A DNA stretch of 64,000 nucleotides, from the NCBI GenBank assembly GCA_943912335.1, contig CALTUD010000010.1:40907-104906 (forward strand), given 5' to 3'. Source of the DNA: an uncultured Acetobacteraceae bacterium (GTDB lineage: Bacteria; Pseudomonadota; Alphaproteobacteria; Acetobacterales; Acetobacteraceae). Under the pieces are notes generated by a model. That model was not told the origin of the DNA. It made no database searches and was given only the letters and a program-made list of their open reading frames with translations. The stretch's first letter is position 1. The number at the start of each line of letters is the position of its first letter. A program made the translations under genes and the position numbers. Of the stretch, positions 36,131-44,405 are shown piece after piece.

Positions 36131-37225
36131 ATGTCGAAACTCTTCACACCGTTCACCGCCGGCGCCCTGTCGCTCGGCCACCGCGTGGTGATGGCGCCGC
36201 TGACACGCATGCGCTCGGATGCGGGCGACCGCCCGAGCGCGTTGATGCTGGAATACTACACGCAGCGCGCTTCCGCGGGCGGCCTGATCATCTCCGAAGC
36301 CAGTCCGGTGTCCCGCCAGGGCTACGGTTATGCCGGTGCGCCGGGCATCTACGACGATGCGCAGATCGAGGGCTGGCGCGCGATCACCGATGCCGTTCAC
36401 GCACGTGGCGGCCGGATCGTGATGCAGCTCTGGCATGTCGGCCGCCAGTCTCATCCCGATCTGCAGCCGGGGCGGCAGGCGCCGGTCGCTCCGTCAGCGA
36501 TCGCGGCGGAAGGCCATGCGTATGCCACGCACGGCCCGGTGCCTTTCTCGGAGCCGCGTGCGCTGGAGCGCTCGGAAATTTCGGCCATCGTCGCGGAGTT
36601 CGGTGCCGCCGCGGCGCGTGCGAAGCGGGCCGGTTTCGACGGCGTCGAGATCCATGGCGCGAACGGCTATCTGCCGGATCAATTCCTGCAGGACGGCACC
36701 AACCGCCGTACCGACGATTACGGCGGTTCGCTGGAGAACCGCGCGCGGTTCCTGCTGGAGGTCACCGAAGCGGCGATCGACGCGTTCGGTGCCGACCGGG
36801 TCGGCGTGCGCCTCAGCCCCAGCGGCACATACGGCTCAATGTCGGACAGCGATCCGCAGACGACCTTCGGTTATGCCGCCTCCCGTCTCGATGCCTTGGG
36901 AATCGCCTATCTTCACATCGTCGAACCGCGCATCAAGGGCACGGAGCTGATCTCGCAGGCCGAGCCGGTCGCTGCGCATCATCTGCGCGCCTTCTTTCCC
37001 GGCACCATCATCGCCGCCGGCGGCTTCGACGCGGAAAGCGCCGAGGCGATCCTCGACACGGGCGACGCCGATGCGGTGGCGTTCGGGCGCGCCTTCATCG
37101 CCAACCCGGATCTGCCGGAGCGTCTGCGTCTCGGCCTCGCGCTGAATGGCTACGACCGGGCGACGTTCTATGGCGGCGATGCGCGCGGCTACACCGACTA
37201 CCCGTTTCACGAACGCGCCGCCTGA
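36131..37225 (+). CDS. Old yellow enzyme-type alkene reductase (NemA-like)
   Basis: A 364-residue FMN-dependent ene-reductase that would reduce activated C=C bonds, N-ethylmaleimide or nitro compounds with NAD(P)H. The N-terminus RVVMAPLTRMRSD, the segment QLWHVGRQSHPD, and the family signature HGANGYLPDQFL followed by TNRRTDDYGGSLENRARF (read in parts) are diagnostic. The C-terminal phosphate site is IAAGGF and VAFGRAFIANPDL. It is divergent from a LysR gene and followed by a peroxiredoxin-like gene 52 bases on, which fits an electrophile or oxidative stress response. Confidence 0.93.
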   Translation: MSKLFTPFTAGALSLGHRVVMAPLTRMRSDAGDRPSALMLEYYTQRASAGGLIISEASPVSRQGYGYAGAPGIYDDAQIEGWRAITDAVHARGGRIVMQLWHVGRQSHPDLQPGRQAPVAPSAIAAEGHAYATHGPVPFSEPRALERSEISAIVAEFGAAAARAKRAGFDGVEIHGANGYLPDQFLQDGTNRRTDDYGGSLENRARFLLEVTEAAIDAFGADRVGVRLSPSGTYGSMSDSDPQTTFGYAASRLDALGIAYLHIVEPRIKGTELISQAEPVAAHHLRAFFPGTIIAAGGFDAESAEAILDTGDADAVAFGRAFIANPDLPERLRLGLALNGYDRATFYGGDARGYTDYPFHERAA

Positions 37226-37277
37226 GCACAGAATCGGCATGCGCACCGTTTTCCCAGTCCAACACGAAAGACTCGTC

Positions 37278-37952
37278 ATGACCCTGCAGAACAAGCTCGA
37301 CGCCTTCAAGGCCGATTTCCGCGCCGGCAAGCCGCCCTATAACGTGCCCGCCGAGGTGATCGCGGTGATGGACCGCGCCACGGACGCGCTGATCGCCAGC
37401 AATGCCGCCGCCGGGGCGCTGAAGGCCGGCGATAAGGCTCCTGCCTTCACCCTGACCGACCCGGACGGCAACCCCGTTTCCTCCGCCGATCTGCTTGCGA
37501 AAGGACCTTTGCTGATCAGCTTCTATCGCGGCGTCTGGTGCCCATACTGCAACATGGAACTCCAGGCGCTTCAGGCCGCGCTGCCGGAATTCGAAGCGCT
37601 GGGCGCGCATCTGGTGGCGATCTCGCCTCAGACCCCGGTGAACAGCCGCAAATCGGTCCGTCAGAACGCGCTCGGCTTCCCGATTCTGTCCGATCCGCAC
37701 AACGACGTTGCCGCCGCGTTCGGTCTGCGTTTCGAACTGCCGGATTATCTAGTCGAACTCTACAAGAACCTGAAGAACGATCTGCCGAGCTTCAACGGCG
37801 ATCCGAGCTGGACGCTGCCGATGCCGGGCCGCTTCGTGATCGCGCAGGACGGCACGATCCTCTACGCCGAGGTGAACCCGGACTACACGCGCCGTCCCGA
37901 GCCGGAAGACATGCTGCCGGCGCTGCGTCGCGCCGTCGACAAGGCGGCCTGA
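37278..37952 (+). CDS. Peroxiredoxin-like (AhpC/TSA family) protein
   Basis: A 224-residue thioredoxin-fold protein. After an N-terminal helical extension (1-45) comes GDKAPAFTLTDPDGN, then the redox motif in FYRGVWCPYC (Cys88 and Cys91, CxxC spacing) and the LVAISPQTP segment. The CxxC arrangement differs from the single peroxidatic Cys of typical AhpC and puts it in the PRX-like group. The ATG at 37278 is chosen because the protein then begins as the family does. It probably belongs with the ene-reductase in a stress unit. Confidence 0.85.
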   Translation: MTLQNKLDAFKADFRAGKPPYNVPAEVIAVMDRATDALIASNAAAGALKAGDKAPAFTLTDPDGNPVSSADLLAKGPLLISFYRGVWCPYCNMELQALQAALPEFEALGAHLVAISPQTPVNSRKSVRQNALGFPILSDPHNDVAAAFGLRFELPDYLVELYKNLKNDLPSFNGDPSWTLPMPGRFVIAQDGTILYAEVNPDYTRRPEPEDMLPALRRAVDKAA

Positions 37953-38082
37953 TGTTGGGTCCCGGCCGGGCAACCGGTCGGGGTTCGCCTCGATCCGTCA
38001 CGATCACGGTTTCATGCCTCGATCGAACCGCTGCCACCGTTCCCCGTTCGGCGCCCGACACAGGCCGAATGGAGCGCACGCC

Positions 38083-38958
38083 ATGACCACAGATCCGCGC
38101 ACACGCTTTCCCCAGCCGCCTTTCGAGGCGCAGTCGCAGGAATTTCCGGGCTCGTCCGGCAAAATGAAGCCGGAGCCTGATTCCGGCGAAACCTCCTATA
38201 AAGGCTCCGGCAAGCTTGCGGGAAAGGTCGCGCTGATCACGGGTGGCGATTCCGGCATCGGACGCGCCGTCGCCATCGCCTATGCCCGCGAGGGCGCGGA
38301 TGTGGCGATCTCCTATCTCGACGAGGAAAGCGAGGACGCACGCTATACCGAGCGTTTCGTGCGCGAGGCCGGTCGCGACTGTCTGCTGCTGCCGGGCGAC
38401 ATCGCGACGGTGGCCCAGTCCCGCGCCATCGTCGCGAAGACGGTGGAGCGGTTCGGCCGTCTCGACGTTCTGGTCAACAACGCCGCCTTCCAGGCTACGC
38501 GTGCCACGCTCGACGAGATCAGCGAGGAGGAGTGGGACCGCACGTTCCAGGTCAACATCAATGCAATGTTCTATGTGACCAAGGCCGCTGTCCCGCACAT
38601 GCAGCCGGGGGCTTCGATCGTGAACAGTTCTTCCGTGAACTCGAAACATCCGATGCCGAGCCTTCTGGCCTATTCCGCCACCAAGGCCGCGATCGCCAAC
38701 TTCACCGTCGGTCTGTCGCAGATGCTGGCCGAGAAGGGCATGCGCGTGAACGCCGTGCTGCCCGGCCCGGTCTGGACGCCGTTCATCGTTACGGGCATGG
38801 GCGAGGACAGCGTCGTGAAGTTCGGTGAACAATCCGCCATGGGCCGCCCCGGCCAGCCGGCCGAACTGGCACCCGCCTATGTGCATCTCGCCGCCGATGA
38901 AAGCTCCTACACCACGGGCGCGCTGTATCCGGTGCATGGCGGGATGGCGATCTTCTGA
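38083..38958 (+). CDS. SDR-family oxidoreductase (YhdF/general-stress type)
   Basis: A 291-residue short-chain dehydrogenase with the N-terminal tail of the stress-induced subgroup (PGSSGKMKPEPDSGETSYKGSGKLAGK, read in parts). The coenzyme motif is GGDSGIGRAVA near residue 52. NNAAFQ, the catalytic Ser in NSSSVNSKHP, and YSATKAAI complete the active site. LPGPVWTPFI and a C-terminal VHGGM follow. Substrate unknown; the relatives are glucose/ribitol dehydrogenase-like stress proteins. The region after its stop is an unusual compound palindrome. Confidence 0.88.
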   Translation: MTTDPRTRFPQPPFEAQSQEFPGSSGKMKPEPDSGETSYKGSGKLAGKVALITGGDSGIGRAVAIAYAREGADVAISYLDEESEDARYTERFVREAGRDCLLLPGDIATVAQSRAIVAKTVERFGRLDVLVNNAAFQATRATLDEISEEEWDRTFQVNINAMFYVTKAAVPHMQPGASIVNSSSVNSKHPMPSLLAYSATKAAIANFTVGLSQMLAEKGMRVNAVLPGPVWTPFIVTGMGEDSVVKFGEQSAMGRPGQPAELAPAYVHLAADESSYTTGALYPVHGGMAIF

Positions 38959-38964
38959 TGAAAG

Positions 38965-39081
38965 GCTTCTTTTTCTGAAGAAAAAGAAGCAAAAAGACTT
39001 TTGTCCGTTTGGGTGATGAGAACCGGGATGATGCGGAGCCAAACGGACAAAAGTTCTTTGCTTCTTTCTTCCAAGAAAGAA
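38965..39081. repeat. Compound palindrome: three nested/adjacent inverted repeats
   Basis: Hairpin A at 38965-38990 has 12-base arms around a GA centre (GCTTCTTTTTCT and its complement). Hairpin B pairs 38983-39012 with 39039-39067, about 29 bases nearly perfect, the inner part being CTTTTGTCCGTTTGG with CCAAACGGACAAAAG. Hairpin C at 39062-39081 is TTCTTTCTT, CC, AAGAAAGAA. The AT-rich arms contrast sharply with the surrounding GC-rich sequence. Hairpin A can end transcripts on either strand, but the whole is larger than a terminator and resembles a dispersed palindromic element. Confidence 0.8.
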
Positions 39082-39110
39082 CATCCTCTTCCGCGACGGA
39101 GCGTCTCCCG

Positions 39111-39560
39111 ATGATCGATCTGCGCGACCCCATGCTCGAGGCGCGCGACGTGATCGCCGCCCTCCGCCTGCTACCGCATCCCGAAGGCGGCCATTTCCGC
39201 GAAACCTGGCGCGATGCGCCTGCGGATGGCAGCCGGGGCGCTTCCACGGCCATCCTGTTCCTGCTCGGGCTGGACGAGCTGAGCGAATGGCACCGCGTGG
39301 ATGCCGACGAACTCTGGTTCTGGCAGGCCGGTGCGCCTTTGTCCCTCACGACCTCCCCGAACGGCCATGATGCCGAAGCCCATACCCTCGGTCCCGATCT
39401 CGGCCTGAACCAGCATTTGCAAGCGGCCGTGCCCCGCCATCACTGGCAATGCGCGGTCTCGCTTGGGCGCTGGACCCTGGTCTCCTGCGTCGTCGCCCCG
39501 GCCTTCTCGTTCGATGGCTTCGAACTGGCCCCGCCCGGCTGGCGTCCGACGCCACGGTGA
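39111..39560 (+). CDS. Cupin-like DUF985 family protein
   Basis: A 149-residue protein of the DUF985 (YML079w-like) cupin family. RLLPHPEGGHFRETWRD, ILFLLGLDELSEWHRVDADELWFWQAG in parts, and the C-terminal LVSCVVAPAFSFDGFELAPPGW are family hallmarks. The ATG at 39111, just outside the compound palindrome, is taken as start; Met at 39132 is possible. Function is unknown; the fold suggests sugar or metabolite isomerase activity. Confidence 0.85.
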   Translation: MIDLRDPMLEARDVIAALRLLPHPEGGHFRETWRDAPADGSRGASTAILFLLGLDELSEWHRVDADELWFWQAGAPLSLTTSPNGHDAEAHTLGPDLGLNQHLQAAVPRHHWQCAVSLGRWTLVSCVVAPAFSFDGFELAPPGWRPTPR

Positions 39561-39563
39561 TGG

Positions 39564-40231
39564 GATCGAAGCGTACCGGAACCTGACCCGTCATTCTCCC
39601 TGCAACGGTAATCGCTTCTCCGACGGTGCAGAAACACCGGAAGATGCTGATGGAGTCTTGGAAATGCCACCAGGACTGGACTGAAGCCGAACGGTTCGAA
39701 GCGGCGGCCATGTTATGGCGAGACGTGTCTGACGGGTCCTCGGGGCCCAGGGGCCGCATGACAATGCCGGTCGCGATCGCATCATCCGTCTCACTCGCGG
39801 GATCGCGATCGGCTTCCTCCCTCCAAACATGGATGGCCCGGAAATAGAGACAGCGGACGAACCGACGGCGGGCGAGATAGAACCACCCGGATTGGGCGAC
39901 CGCGTCCCGGCCCACGACGTGGATCTCCCGGTGCCGGCCATGCTCGACGGTCCCAGCACCGGATGGCGGCGCAGTTCGGTGTTGCAGGTGGACGCCTGTC
40001 GGGCGGCTTCGCGTGAAAACAACAAGCTGGGCCGCACCCACGAAAGGCACGCCCGTCCGAACGCGTCGCTTAGCCGGCGCGGGTCCCAGGGCAGGTTCCG
40101 ATTCGATCCACAATTTCTGTGGACAAGCATGTGGGCGGCCCGCCGGAGCTTCGGTCGATGCGCCGAGTCCGCTACAGACTCCTTGGATCGCCTCCCGGAC
40201 AAGCCGGCGCACCATCATCGAGGACCGATCC
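39564..40231. other. About 670 bases without a supportable gene
   Basis: No frame here gives a recognisable protein. On the minus strand one frame stays open through the whole stretch (and into both neighbours) and includes a semi-plausible segment (SGWFYLARRRFVRCLYFRAI). It has no clear start and matches no family I know. The plus strand is broken by several stops in each frame. It may hold a decayed gene. Confidence 0.45.
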
Positions 40232-41065
40232 ATGCCCCGTCCCCCGATCAGCAAAACCACGCTGCTCTGCATGTCCCTGTCCGCTCGCCCCGGCAATTTC
40301 GGCACGCGGTTCCAGAACCATCTCTACGAGGCGATGGGGCTCGACTTTCTCTACAAGGCCTTCACCACCACCGATTTGTCTTCGGCGGTCGGCGGCATCC
40401 GCGCGCTCGGCATTCGCGGTTGTGCGATCTCGATGCCGTTCAAGGAAGCCTGCATCCCGATGCTGGACAGTTTGGACGAGTCTGCCGCGGCGATCGGCGC
40501 GGTCAACACCATCGTCAACGATCTCGACCCCGTGTCGCCCCGGCTGCGCGGCTACAACACCGACTACATCGCCGTGCGCAGCCTGATCGATCGGCACGGG
40601 CTCACGCCCGACATGCGCCTGCTTCTGCGCGGCAGCGGCGGGATGGGCCGCGCCGTCGCCTGCGCCTTCCGCGATGCGGGCTTCCGCGACGCCACGCTGC
40701 TGGCCCGCAATGAGCAGACCGGCCGGGCTCTGGCCGATGCCGCCGGGTTCCGCTGGACTGCCACCGAACAGGGGACGGAGGCCGATCTGCTGGTCAACGT
40801 CACCCCGCTCGGCATGTCGGGCAGCCCCGAAAGCGAGACCTGCGCCTTCGCGCCTGAGACCATCGCCTGCGCCCGCGCCGTGTTCGACGTGGTGGCGATC
40901 CCCAGTGAAACGCCCTTGATCCGCGCCGCCCGCGTCGCTGGCAAGCAGGTGATCACCGGCGATGCCGTTCTGGTTCTGCAAGGGGTGGAACAGTTCGTGC
41001 TCTATACCGGCCGGCGCCCCGATCCGGCCCTGTGCGACGAGGCGGCGGCGGTGGCGTTCGCCTGA
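40232..41065 (+). CDS. Shikimate dehydrogenase-like protein (SdhL/AroE paralogue)
   Basis: A 277-residue AroE-superfamily dehydrogenase. The N-terminal substrate domain has the catalytic Lys in SMPFKEA (K71) and IGAVNTIVND, GYNTDY supplies the paired Asp, and LLRGSGGMGRAVACAF is a variant nucleotide motif (usual GxGGxxxA). VNVTPLGMSG and the C-terminal VLVLQGVEQFVLYTG follow. The opening LLCMSLSARPGNFGTRF and IRALGIRGCAISMPF match the HI0607-type shikimate dehydrogenase-like class rather than canonical AroE. No other aro genes adjoin it, so it is probably not the housekeeping enzyme. Confidence 0.82.
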   Translation: MPRPPISKTTLLCMSLSARPGNFGTRFQNHLYEAMGLDFLYKAFTTTDLSSAVGGIRALGIRGCAISMPFKEACIPMLDSLDESAAAIGAVNTIVNDLDPVSPRLRGYNTDYIAVRSLIDRHGLTPDMRLLLRGSGGMGRAVACAFRDAGFRDATLLARNEQTGRALADAAGFRWTATEQGTEADLLVNVTPLGMSGSPESETCAFAPETIACARAVFDVVAIPSETPLIRAARVAGKQVITGDAVLVLQGVEQFVLYTGRRPDPALCDEAAAVAFA

Positions 41066-41214
41066 GCGCGCGCCGGCCTCAAGCGTGCCATGCCGATACC
41101 GGCGGAAACGGGGCCGCGACATCGTTCGCGTCCCGGCCGGCAGGATCCGCAGAATGAGGCCGGAGCGGCACCCGCTCGCGACGGACAGGCCTCGGTTGCG
41201 ATGGAAGGGGGCAG

Positions 41215-41607
41215 ATGCTAGCGCTCGACCATCAAGAAACGCCGTTTGAGGGAGAGCGGGTGGTGCGTGTGTCGGGAACAGGTTTCAAGGGAAGCAGGTT
41301 CGCAACGGCGCCGGTTGCCCTGTTGGGCACGGCTCTCCTTCTGGCCGGTTGCGGCGGTCATTCCGATCCTGGCCCGCCGACCCTCTCCGTCACCTGTGAC
41401 AACAGCCTGATGCTGGCCGGCGCCAGCCAGGTCTCCGTTCTGTCCAGCAACGGCGGCGGCGTCGCCACGCTCCAGTTCCCCGATCCGGCCAATCCGGGTC
41501 AGACGGGAACCCTTCCGGTGCCGGGCGGACGGTCCTGCGTCATCACCCCCGTGGTCGGCACCGGCAAGGATGACGCCCAGCATGGGGCGGCCCGCTCCGG
41601 CCATTGA
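41215..41607 (+). CDS. Small putative lipoprotein
   Basis: A 130-residue protein with a lipobox LLAGC near residues 42-46 after a hydrophobic run (VALLGTALLLAG). The mature part is about 85 residues, rich in Gly/Ser/Val, with two Cys (VTCDNS and RSCVI). The ATG at 41215 has a strong GGAAGGGGG site; a GTG near 41260 would give a shorter, more ordinary leader. No family is recognised. Its stop overlaps a TTG start of the next tiny gene (CATTGA). Confidence 0.62.
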   Translation: MLALDHQETPFEGERVVRVSGTGFKGSRFATAPVALLGTALLLAGCGGHSDPGPPTLSVTCDNSLMLAGASQVSVLSSNGGGVATLQFPDPANPGQTGTLPVPGGRSCVITPVVGTGKDDAQHGAARSGH

Positions 41608-41789
41608 TCGTGCCATTCGACAGCTTCGGCGCGCCCCCGGAATGGCGCGAGGCGGATGAACCCGAAACGCCGTGGACGCGGCGGGACCGTCTGGTCGCCG
41701 CCGCCATCGCCTTCGTTCTGGTGGTGATCACCGTCGGCGAATGCGGCGCGCTGGTGAGAAGCTGGGCGGGGTTGTCGCATGGCGCCTGA
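41604..41789 (+). CDS. Tiny single-pass membrane protein
   Basis: A 61-residue protein with an acidic N-terminus (about residues 1-28) and one TM segment (about 30-48: LVAAAIAFVLVVITVGECGAL). The TTG at 41604 overlaps the lipoprotein stop; a GTG at 41610 is the alternative start. Its 3' end overlaps the next small gene by 11 bases. No family is recognised. The compact overlaps argue for real genes. Confidence 0.55.
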   Translation: MIVPFDSFGAPPEWREADEPETPWTRRDRLVAAAIAFVLVVITVGECGALVRSWAGLSHGA

Positions 41790-41910
41790 TCCCGACGACC
41801 GCACGCCGATGCGCCCGCGCGACTGGGCCGTGGCGATCGTGCTCGCGACCGTGCTGGTGCTGATCGTCGCCGCCATCTTCCGAAACGGTCTGGCCTACAT
41901 GTACGGCTGA
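41779..41910 (+). CDS. 43-residue single-pass membrane protein
   Basis: The ATG at 41779 inside the previous gene opens a 43-codon frame: a charged N-terminus (MAPDPDDRTPMRPRDW), one TM segment (about 17-34, AVAIVLATVLVLIVAAIF) and a short tail ending AYMYG. It ends 29 bases before gno. Its length is below most gene-calling limits. It is supported by the overlap and by the clean charge/hydrophobic pattern shared with its neighbour. Confidence 0.5.
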   Translation: MAPDPDDRTPMRPRDWAVAIVLATVLVLIVAAIFRNGLAYMYG

Positions 41911-41939
41911 GCCGTTCGCGATCTCGAGGTAGAACGACC

Positions 41940-42710
41940 ATGCCGACGCCCGATCTGTTCTCCCTGCGCGGACGCCGCGCCCTGATCACCGGCGGATCGC
42001 GCGGCATCGGTCTCGCCTTGGCCCGCGGCCTGGCCGGGCACGGCGCCGAGGTGGTGCTGAACGGCCGCAGCCCGGACGCGCTCGAACAGGCGCGTGCCGC
42101 GCTGCAGGCCGACGGCTTCGTCGCCCACGCCGCCGCCTTCGACGTCACCGATCAGGCGGCGGTCACCGAGGCCGTGTCCCGGATCGAGCGTGAGCAGGGT
42201 CCGATCGACATCCTGGTCAACAATGCCGGGCTGCAACGCCGTGCGCCGCTGGAAGACTTCACCCGCGCCGACTGGGACACGCTGCTCAGCACCAACATCA
42301 GCGCGGTGTTCTTCGCCGCCCAGGCGGTGGCGCGGTTCATGATCGGGCGCGGCGCCGGCAAGATCATCAACATCTGCTCGGTGCAGAGCGAACTCGCCCG
42401 CCCGAACATCGCCCCCTACACCGCCACCAAGGGCGCCGTGCGCAACCTTACGCGCGGCATGGCGACCGACTGGGCGAAGCATGGCCTGCAGGTGAACGGT
42501 TTGGCGCCGGGCTATTTCGAAACGGAGATGAACGACGCGCTGGTGCGCGATGCGGCCTTCACCGACTGGCTCTGCCGGCGCACCCCGGCCGCGCGCTGGG
42601 GACGGGTGGAGGAACTGATCGGGGCGGCGGTCTTCCTGGCCTCGGACGCATCGAGTTTCGTCAACGGGCACATGCTGACCGTGGATGGCGGCATCTCGAT
42701 CTCGCTTTAA
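41940..42710 (+). CDS. gno: Gluconate 5-dehydrogenase (SDR)
   Basis: A 256-residue cytoplasmic short-chain dehydrogenase, the same length as the Gluconobacter enzyme that interconverts gluconate and 5-ketogluconate, usually with NADP(H). It has TGGSRGIG at 17-24, NNAGLQRRAPLEDF, CSVQSELARPNIAPYTATKGA with the catalytic Ser and Tyr, and LAPGYFETEM, with TPAARWGRVEEL near the end. ICSVQSELARP and QRRAPLE closely match what I recall of that enzyme. The GntP-family permease follows, so the pair makes sense for uptake and reduction of ketogluconate or gluconate. Confidence 0.88.
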   Translation: MPTPDLFSLRGRRALITGGSRGIGLALARGLAGHGAEVVLNGRSPDALEQARAALQADGFVAHAAAFDVTDQAAVTEAVSRIEREQGPIDILVNNAGLQRRAPLEDFTRADWDTLLSTNISAVFFAAQAVARFMIGRGAGKIINICSVQSELARPNIAPYTATKGAVRNLTRGMATDWAKHGLQVNGLAPGYFETEMNDALVRDAAFTDWLCRRTPAARWGRVEELIGAAVFLASDASSFVNGHMLTVDGGISISL

Positions 42711-42725
42711 ATTACATCGTGTAAT
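42711..42725. promoter_or_regulatory. ATTACA-TCG-TGTAAT palindrome between gno and gntP
   Basis: A perfect 6-base inverted repeat with a 3-base centre starts directly after the gno stop codon and 31 bases before the gntP start. AT-rich dyads of this size are typical repressor operators. It could control a gntP-specific promoter. It does not match the E. coli GntR consensus, and no regulator is adjacent. Confidence 0.45.
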
Positions 42726-42755
42726 GAAATAGCCCGAAGGGACGGAGTATCGGCC

Positions 42756-44096
42756 ATGAGCGTTCTGTTCGCCGTCGGTCTGATCGTGGCTGCCATCGTC
42801 GCGATCGTCCTGTTGATCTCGCGTCTGCGGCTCAATCCGTTCATCGCCCTCTTATGTATTTCCCTGGCGGTTGCGCTGATCGCCGGGATGCCGGCGGACA
42901 AGGTCGTGGCCTCGTTCGAGGCCGGGGCCGGGCATGTTCTGGGCCATGTCGGCACCGTGATCGCGCTCGGCACCATGCTGGGCAAGATGCTGACCGAGTC
43001 CGGCGGTGCCGATCAGATCGCCCAGACCATCTCGCGCGCGGCCGGGCGCAAGCGCGTCGACTGGGCGATGATGGTGATCGGGCTGTTGGTGGGGCTGCCC
43101 GTGTTCTTCGAGATCGGCTTCGTTCTGCTGATCCCGATCGCCTTCGTGCTGGCGGATCGCACCAACACGCCTTTGCTGCGCGTGGCGCTGCCGATGGGGG
43201 CGGCCTTGTCGGTGACGCATGCGCTGATCCCGCCGCACCCGGCGGCGCTGCTGGCCGTGAGCGCGTATCACGCCGATATCGGCAAGACGATCCTCTGGGG
43301 CATCATCATCGGCACGCCGATCGCCGTGATCGCCGGGCCCTTGTTCGGGCGTTTCGCGGCCGCGCGCGTGCCATTGACCGAGCATAATCCTTTGGCCGAA
43401 CAGTTCGTGCGCAGCACGCCGCCGGACAACATGCCGAGCTTTTCGGTCACGGTGGCGACCATCATGCTGCCTGTGGTGCTGATGCTGGTGGGTTCGGCCG
43501 CGGACAGCGTGAGCGCGCCGCACACGACCGCCAACACGCTGCTGCATTTCCTCGGCAACACCGACATCGCCCTGCTCGTGGCGACCCTGATGTCGTTCTA
43601 CGTTCTGGGCACCGCGCGGGGCTTCTCTCAGGACACGGTGCTGCGATTCACCAACGAATGTCTGGGGCCGACCGCGCTGATCATGCTGCTGGTCGGCGCG
43701 GGCGGCGGGTTCGGGCGCGAGCTGGTGGATAGCGGCGTGTCGAAGGTGGTGACGGATGCGGCGTTGACCATCCATATGCCGCTCCTGGTGCTGGCCTGGC
43801 TTCTGGCGGTGGTGGTGCGCGTGGCGGCGGGGTCGGCCACCGTGGCGATGGCGACGGCATCCAGCATCATGGGGCCGATCCTGGTGCATGGCGGTGGCGC
43901 CGCGCCGGAACTGATGGTCCTCGTGACCGGCGCCGGTTCGGTGGCGTTCGGGCCGTTGAACGATGCCGGCTTCTGGCAGATCAAGGAATATCTGGGTTTG
44001 ACCGTGTCGCAGACGGTGAAGACCTGGTCGGTGCTGGAAACGCTGATCGCGGTATTCGGCCTGATCTTCTGCCTGCTGGCATCGCTGGTGGTTTGA
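42756..44096 (+). CDS. gntP: GntP-family gluconate:H+ symporter
   Basis: A 446-residue polytopic permease with about 12-14 hydrophobic segments. Family features include GLPVFFEIGFVLLIPIAF, the ALIPPHPAALLAVSAY segment, GSATVAMATASSI and GPLNDAGFWQIKEYL. GntP proteins import gluconate or related sugar acids. It lies downstream of gno, and gntK sits 20 kb away in the pentose phosphate operon. Confidence 0.94.
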   Translation: MSVLFAVGLIVAAIVAIVLLISRLRLNPFIALLCISLAVALIAGMPADKVVASFEAGAGHVLGHVGTVIALGTMLGKMLTESGGADQIAQTISRAAGRKRVDWAMMVIGLLVGLPVFFEIGFVLLIPIAFVLADRTNTPLLRVALPMGAALSVTHALIPPHPAALLAVSAYHADIGKTILWGIIIGTPIAVIAGPLFGRFAAARVPLTEHNPLAEQFVRSTPPDNMPSFSVTVATIMLPVVLMLVGSAADSVSAPHTTANTLLHFLGNTDIALLVATLMSFYVLGTARGFSQDTVLRFTNECLGPTALIMLLVGAGGGFGRELVDSGVSKVVTDAALTIHMPLLVLAWLLAVVVRVAAGSATVAMATASSIMGPILVHGGGAAPELMVLVTGAGSVAFGPLNDAGFWQIKEYLGLTVSQTVKTWSVLETLIAVFGLIFCLLASLVV

Positions 44097-44100
44097 GGGT

Positions 44101-44405
44101 TCAGCCGCGCTGACGTGGGCAGCCCGGCTGGCAAAGCCGGCTGAGCCTGAACTCGATCGCCCGGCCGCCGCATTGCGAGCACACCATGCGCGCCGCGAGA
44201 TCGGCGAGCGGCGTGCGTCCGTCGAATCGGCGCAGCATCTGCGCCACAGGCAGGGGTGCTGCATGGCCGCGCCCTGGCAGCGCGCGAGTCGCACCATGCC
44301 GGAAATAGGCGTCACCCAGTCGCGCAGCCGTGGGGTGCGATCGCGGTAGCTGTTTCCGGCAGGCGGTCCGGAAAAGAAAGGGGCGGCGGACATAAGGAAG
44401 AACAT
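44101..44405 (-). pseudogene. Frameshifted small zinc-ribbon protein gene
   Basis: Two frames on the minus strand fit together as one protein. The upstream frame ends ...RLRDWVTPISGMVRLARCQG. The downstream frame resumes GHAAPLPVAQMLRRFDGR, then TPLADLAARMVCSQCGGRA, and ends RLCQPGCPRQRG. Adding one base near 44270 would turn GGC-GCG-GCC into GGC-TGC-GGC. That restores the sequence CQGCGH and so a CxxC...CxxC zinc ribbon. The deletion sits in a GC-rich run, so it is either a real mutation or a sequencing error. ATGs at 44405 and 44393 are candidate starts. It lies right after gntP on the opposite strand. Confidence 0.62.

Noticed and set aside
39346..40305. A 319-codon minus-strand frame covering the gene-poor gap
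   Set aside because: It runs into both flanking sense genes, has no convincing start and no family; kept only as a note on the gap.
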